NCBI GenBank assembly: GCA_900544095.1 | Contig: UQTV01000005.1 | Span: 80,091 to 144,090, forward strand | Origin: an uncultured Collinsella sp. | GTDB taxonomy: Bacteria; Actinomycetota; Coriobacteriia; Coriobacteriales; Coriobacteriaceae | Length of the DNA stretch: 64,000 nt | Direction: 5' to 3' | Notes under the pieces: model-generated | What the model was told of the DNA's origin: nothing | Databases searched by the model: none | What the model saw: the letters and a program-made list of their open reading frames with translations, nothing else | Translations under genes and position numbers: made by a program | Shown here: in pieces, positions 63,038 through 64,000 of the stretch | Position numbering within the stretch: the first letter of the stretch is position 1 | How the letters are laid out: every line of letters starts with the position of its first letter

Positions 63038-63505
63038 ATGGACGATCAAAAACAGGACAACACGTTTATGCCGGAGCAGGACGAAGCATCCAGCCCGCAA
63101 CCGATTCGATTCCATCGCCCCCACATCTCGCAAGAGCCCATCAATGGCCCAGAGCCCAAATATGTGACAAGAAACCGATATCAAACGCTCGAAGAAGCCC
63201 AAACGGGACGTAAACATATGGGCGTTGCCTCGGGAGACCCTGTATATCTGAAAGACGCACCATTATCTAAAAACAGTGCAGTTAGTGATGAGCCGATGAA
63301 AGCATCCGCCGCTCATCAACAAAGAGGGCCTCGACCCAAGCAAACCTTGACGCATTCGGCTCGCTATCTCGAGACTCCAAAACAGGGAAAATCAATCTTC
63401 GTTTCGTCAAGTAAACGACGCAAGCAGCATCAGCTGACAATCCTGCTTATGATCATTGCGGCCATAGCAGTTGCCCTTGTTATACGATTTATTTTCTTTA
63501 AATAA
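63038..63505 (+). CDS. Hypothetical C-terminally anchored membrane protein
   Basis: 155 residues from the ATG at 63038 (AAGGG). The first about 125 residues are polar, Pro/Gln/Ser-rich and likely disordered. The C-terminus has KRRKQHQ then a hydrophobic segment (TILLMIIAAIAVALVIRFIFF) that anchors it with the N-terminus inside. Family not recognised. Single gene with a probable promoter at about 62993 (TACAAT). Confidence 0.7.
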   Translation: MDDQKQDNTFMPEQDEASSPQPIRFHRPHISQEPINGPEPKYVTRNRYQTLEEAQTGRKHMGVASGDPVYLKDAPLSKNSAVSDEPMKASAAHQQRGPRPKQTLTHSARYLETPKQGKSIFVSSSKRRKQHQLTILLMIIAAIAVALVIRFIFFK

Positions 63506-63570
63506 AGGCTCAATACCGAAAACAACAAGATCGTCTGGTGTAATTGAGTCATTCACGCCCTGTAAACGCA

Positions 63571-63601
63571 AAAAAGGGGGAGGCCGCGAGGCCTCCCCCT
63601 T
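63571..63601 (-). terminator. Terminator of the rRNA operon
   Basis: Stem AAGGGGGAGGC / GCCTCCCCCTT, followed on the minus strand by TTTTTT. Confidence 0.85.
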
Positions 63602-63635
63602 CTTCAAGTCTTGCGACGGCTCGGTGCCGTCCACC

Positions 63636-63752
63636 GGTCAGCGGCGCCCTGGCCTCCCACGGGCTGGCCCCGCAGTACTCTCGGCGCGATGGGGCTTAGC
63701 TTCCGGGTTCGGAACGGGACCGGGCGTGCCCCCCATGCTCTGGCCGCTGACC
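63636..63752 (-). rRNA. 5S ribosomal RNA
   Basis: Minus strand. The ends GGTCAGCGGC and GCCGCTGACC pair to form helix I. The conserved internal block CCGTTCCGAACCCGGAAGCT with loop sequence is present. Size is about 117 nt. Confidence 0.92.
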
Positions 63753-63898
63753 GGTGGGCGGCGCCCACCGTTACGGTGTCCTGGGTCTCATCTACGTGCC
63801 CTGGGGGCCGCATGGCGCATAGGAAAGATCTGACTCGGGGGCATCCTCGTGCCCGGACCGCGCATGAGCGCTAGGTCCCGCGGGCCGCGAGGTGCGGT
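63753..63898 (-). other. 23S-5S spacer
   Basis: About 145 bases, very GC-rich. No tRNA was found in this spacer. Confidence 0.7.
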
Positions 63899-64000
63899 TC
63901 CGGAAGAGCTCGGGCGATTAGTGCGGCTCGGCTGAGGACGTCGCCGTCCTTGCACCTGCCGTCTATCGACCAGGTAGTCTACCTGGGCCCTTACCGGAAG
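63899..64000 (-). rRNA. 23S ribosomal RNA, 3' end (partial)
   Basis: Minus strand. The sequence reaching the window edge has the conserved 3' block GGTAGACTACCTGGTCGATAG and GCCGCACTAATCGCCCGAGC. The exact 3' end is approximate. Confidence 0.88.

Overview
The window is about 64 kb of a moderately GC-rich, densely coded Gram-positive-type chromosome. The GC-rich rRNA operon end, a tRNA-Ser with encoded CCA, sortase-type and SipW-type surface proteins and the overall gene content suggest a Coriobacteriia gut commensal, most probably Collinsella. The genus call is inference from gene content and repeat style; no search was run.

Layout. 1-5606 (minus) is a surface module: a SipW-type signal peptidase, two SipW-dependent TasA/CalY-like proteins and the N-terminal 1158 codons of a large beta-helix/InlB-repeat adhesin that runs off the left edge. 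5607-6526 is non-coding and holds a very regular alternating-orientation repeat array. 6527-12121 has a flavodoxin-like protein, a heterodimeric ABC exporter and a coiled-coil sortase substrate. 12122-13019 holds the small SRP RNA surrounded by four separate inverted-repeat elements. 13020-29445 is mostly housekeeping and transport: a TadA-glycerate kinase fusion, tRNA-Ser, TetR and LemA proteins, IlvE, DedA, CysE, a MarR-controlled second ABC exporter pair, a nitroreductase, a degenerate AAA+ regulator beside a YeiH-type transporter, and a GntR/FCD regulator. 29567-40223 has GlmS, a LacI regulator, a DUF4143-type ATPase, two near-identical HAD phosphatases flanking larE and an AlbA_2/Schlafen-type regulator, and a secreted DNase.

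40504-47858 is a self-contained carbohydrate locus. It has a GntR/UTRA regulator, a glucitol-family PTS (IIC, IIBC, GutM, IIA), an archaeal-type triosephosphate isomerase homologue, a xylulokinase-like FGGY kinase, a class II ketose-bisphosphate aldolase and a HAD phosphatase. Three promoters carry related GTCTA/TAGAC boxes, suggesting one regulon. No polyol-phosphate dehydrogenase is present, so the substrate is unclear.

48001-63505 is a conserved core: an EF-G-like GTPase, an amino-acid ABC uptake system, a TrmA/RlmD-type methyltransferase, a PHP phosphatase, an aminotransferase, ftsH-hpt-tilS, a YycJ-like metallo-hydrolase, Hsp20 and a tail-anchored hypothetical protein. The right edge is 5S rRNA and the 3' end of 23S rRNA on the minus strand.

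The intergenic regions are rich in hairpins: long perfect inverted repeats, a dispersed GGGACAG-core REP-like family, and a phased TTTAGAGAGA operator array upstream of the AlbA_2 gene.
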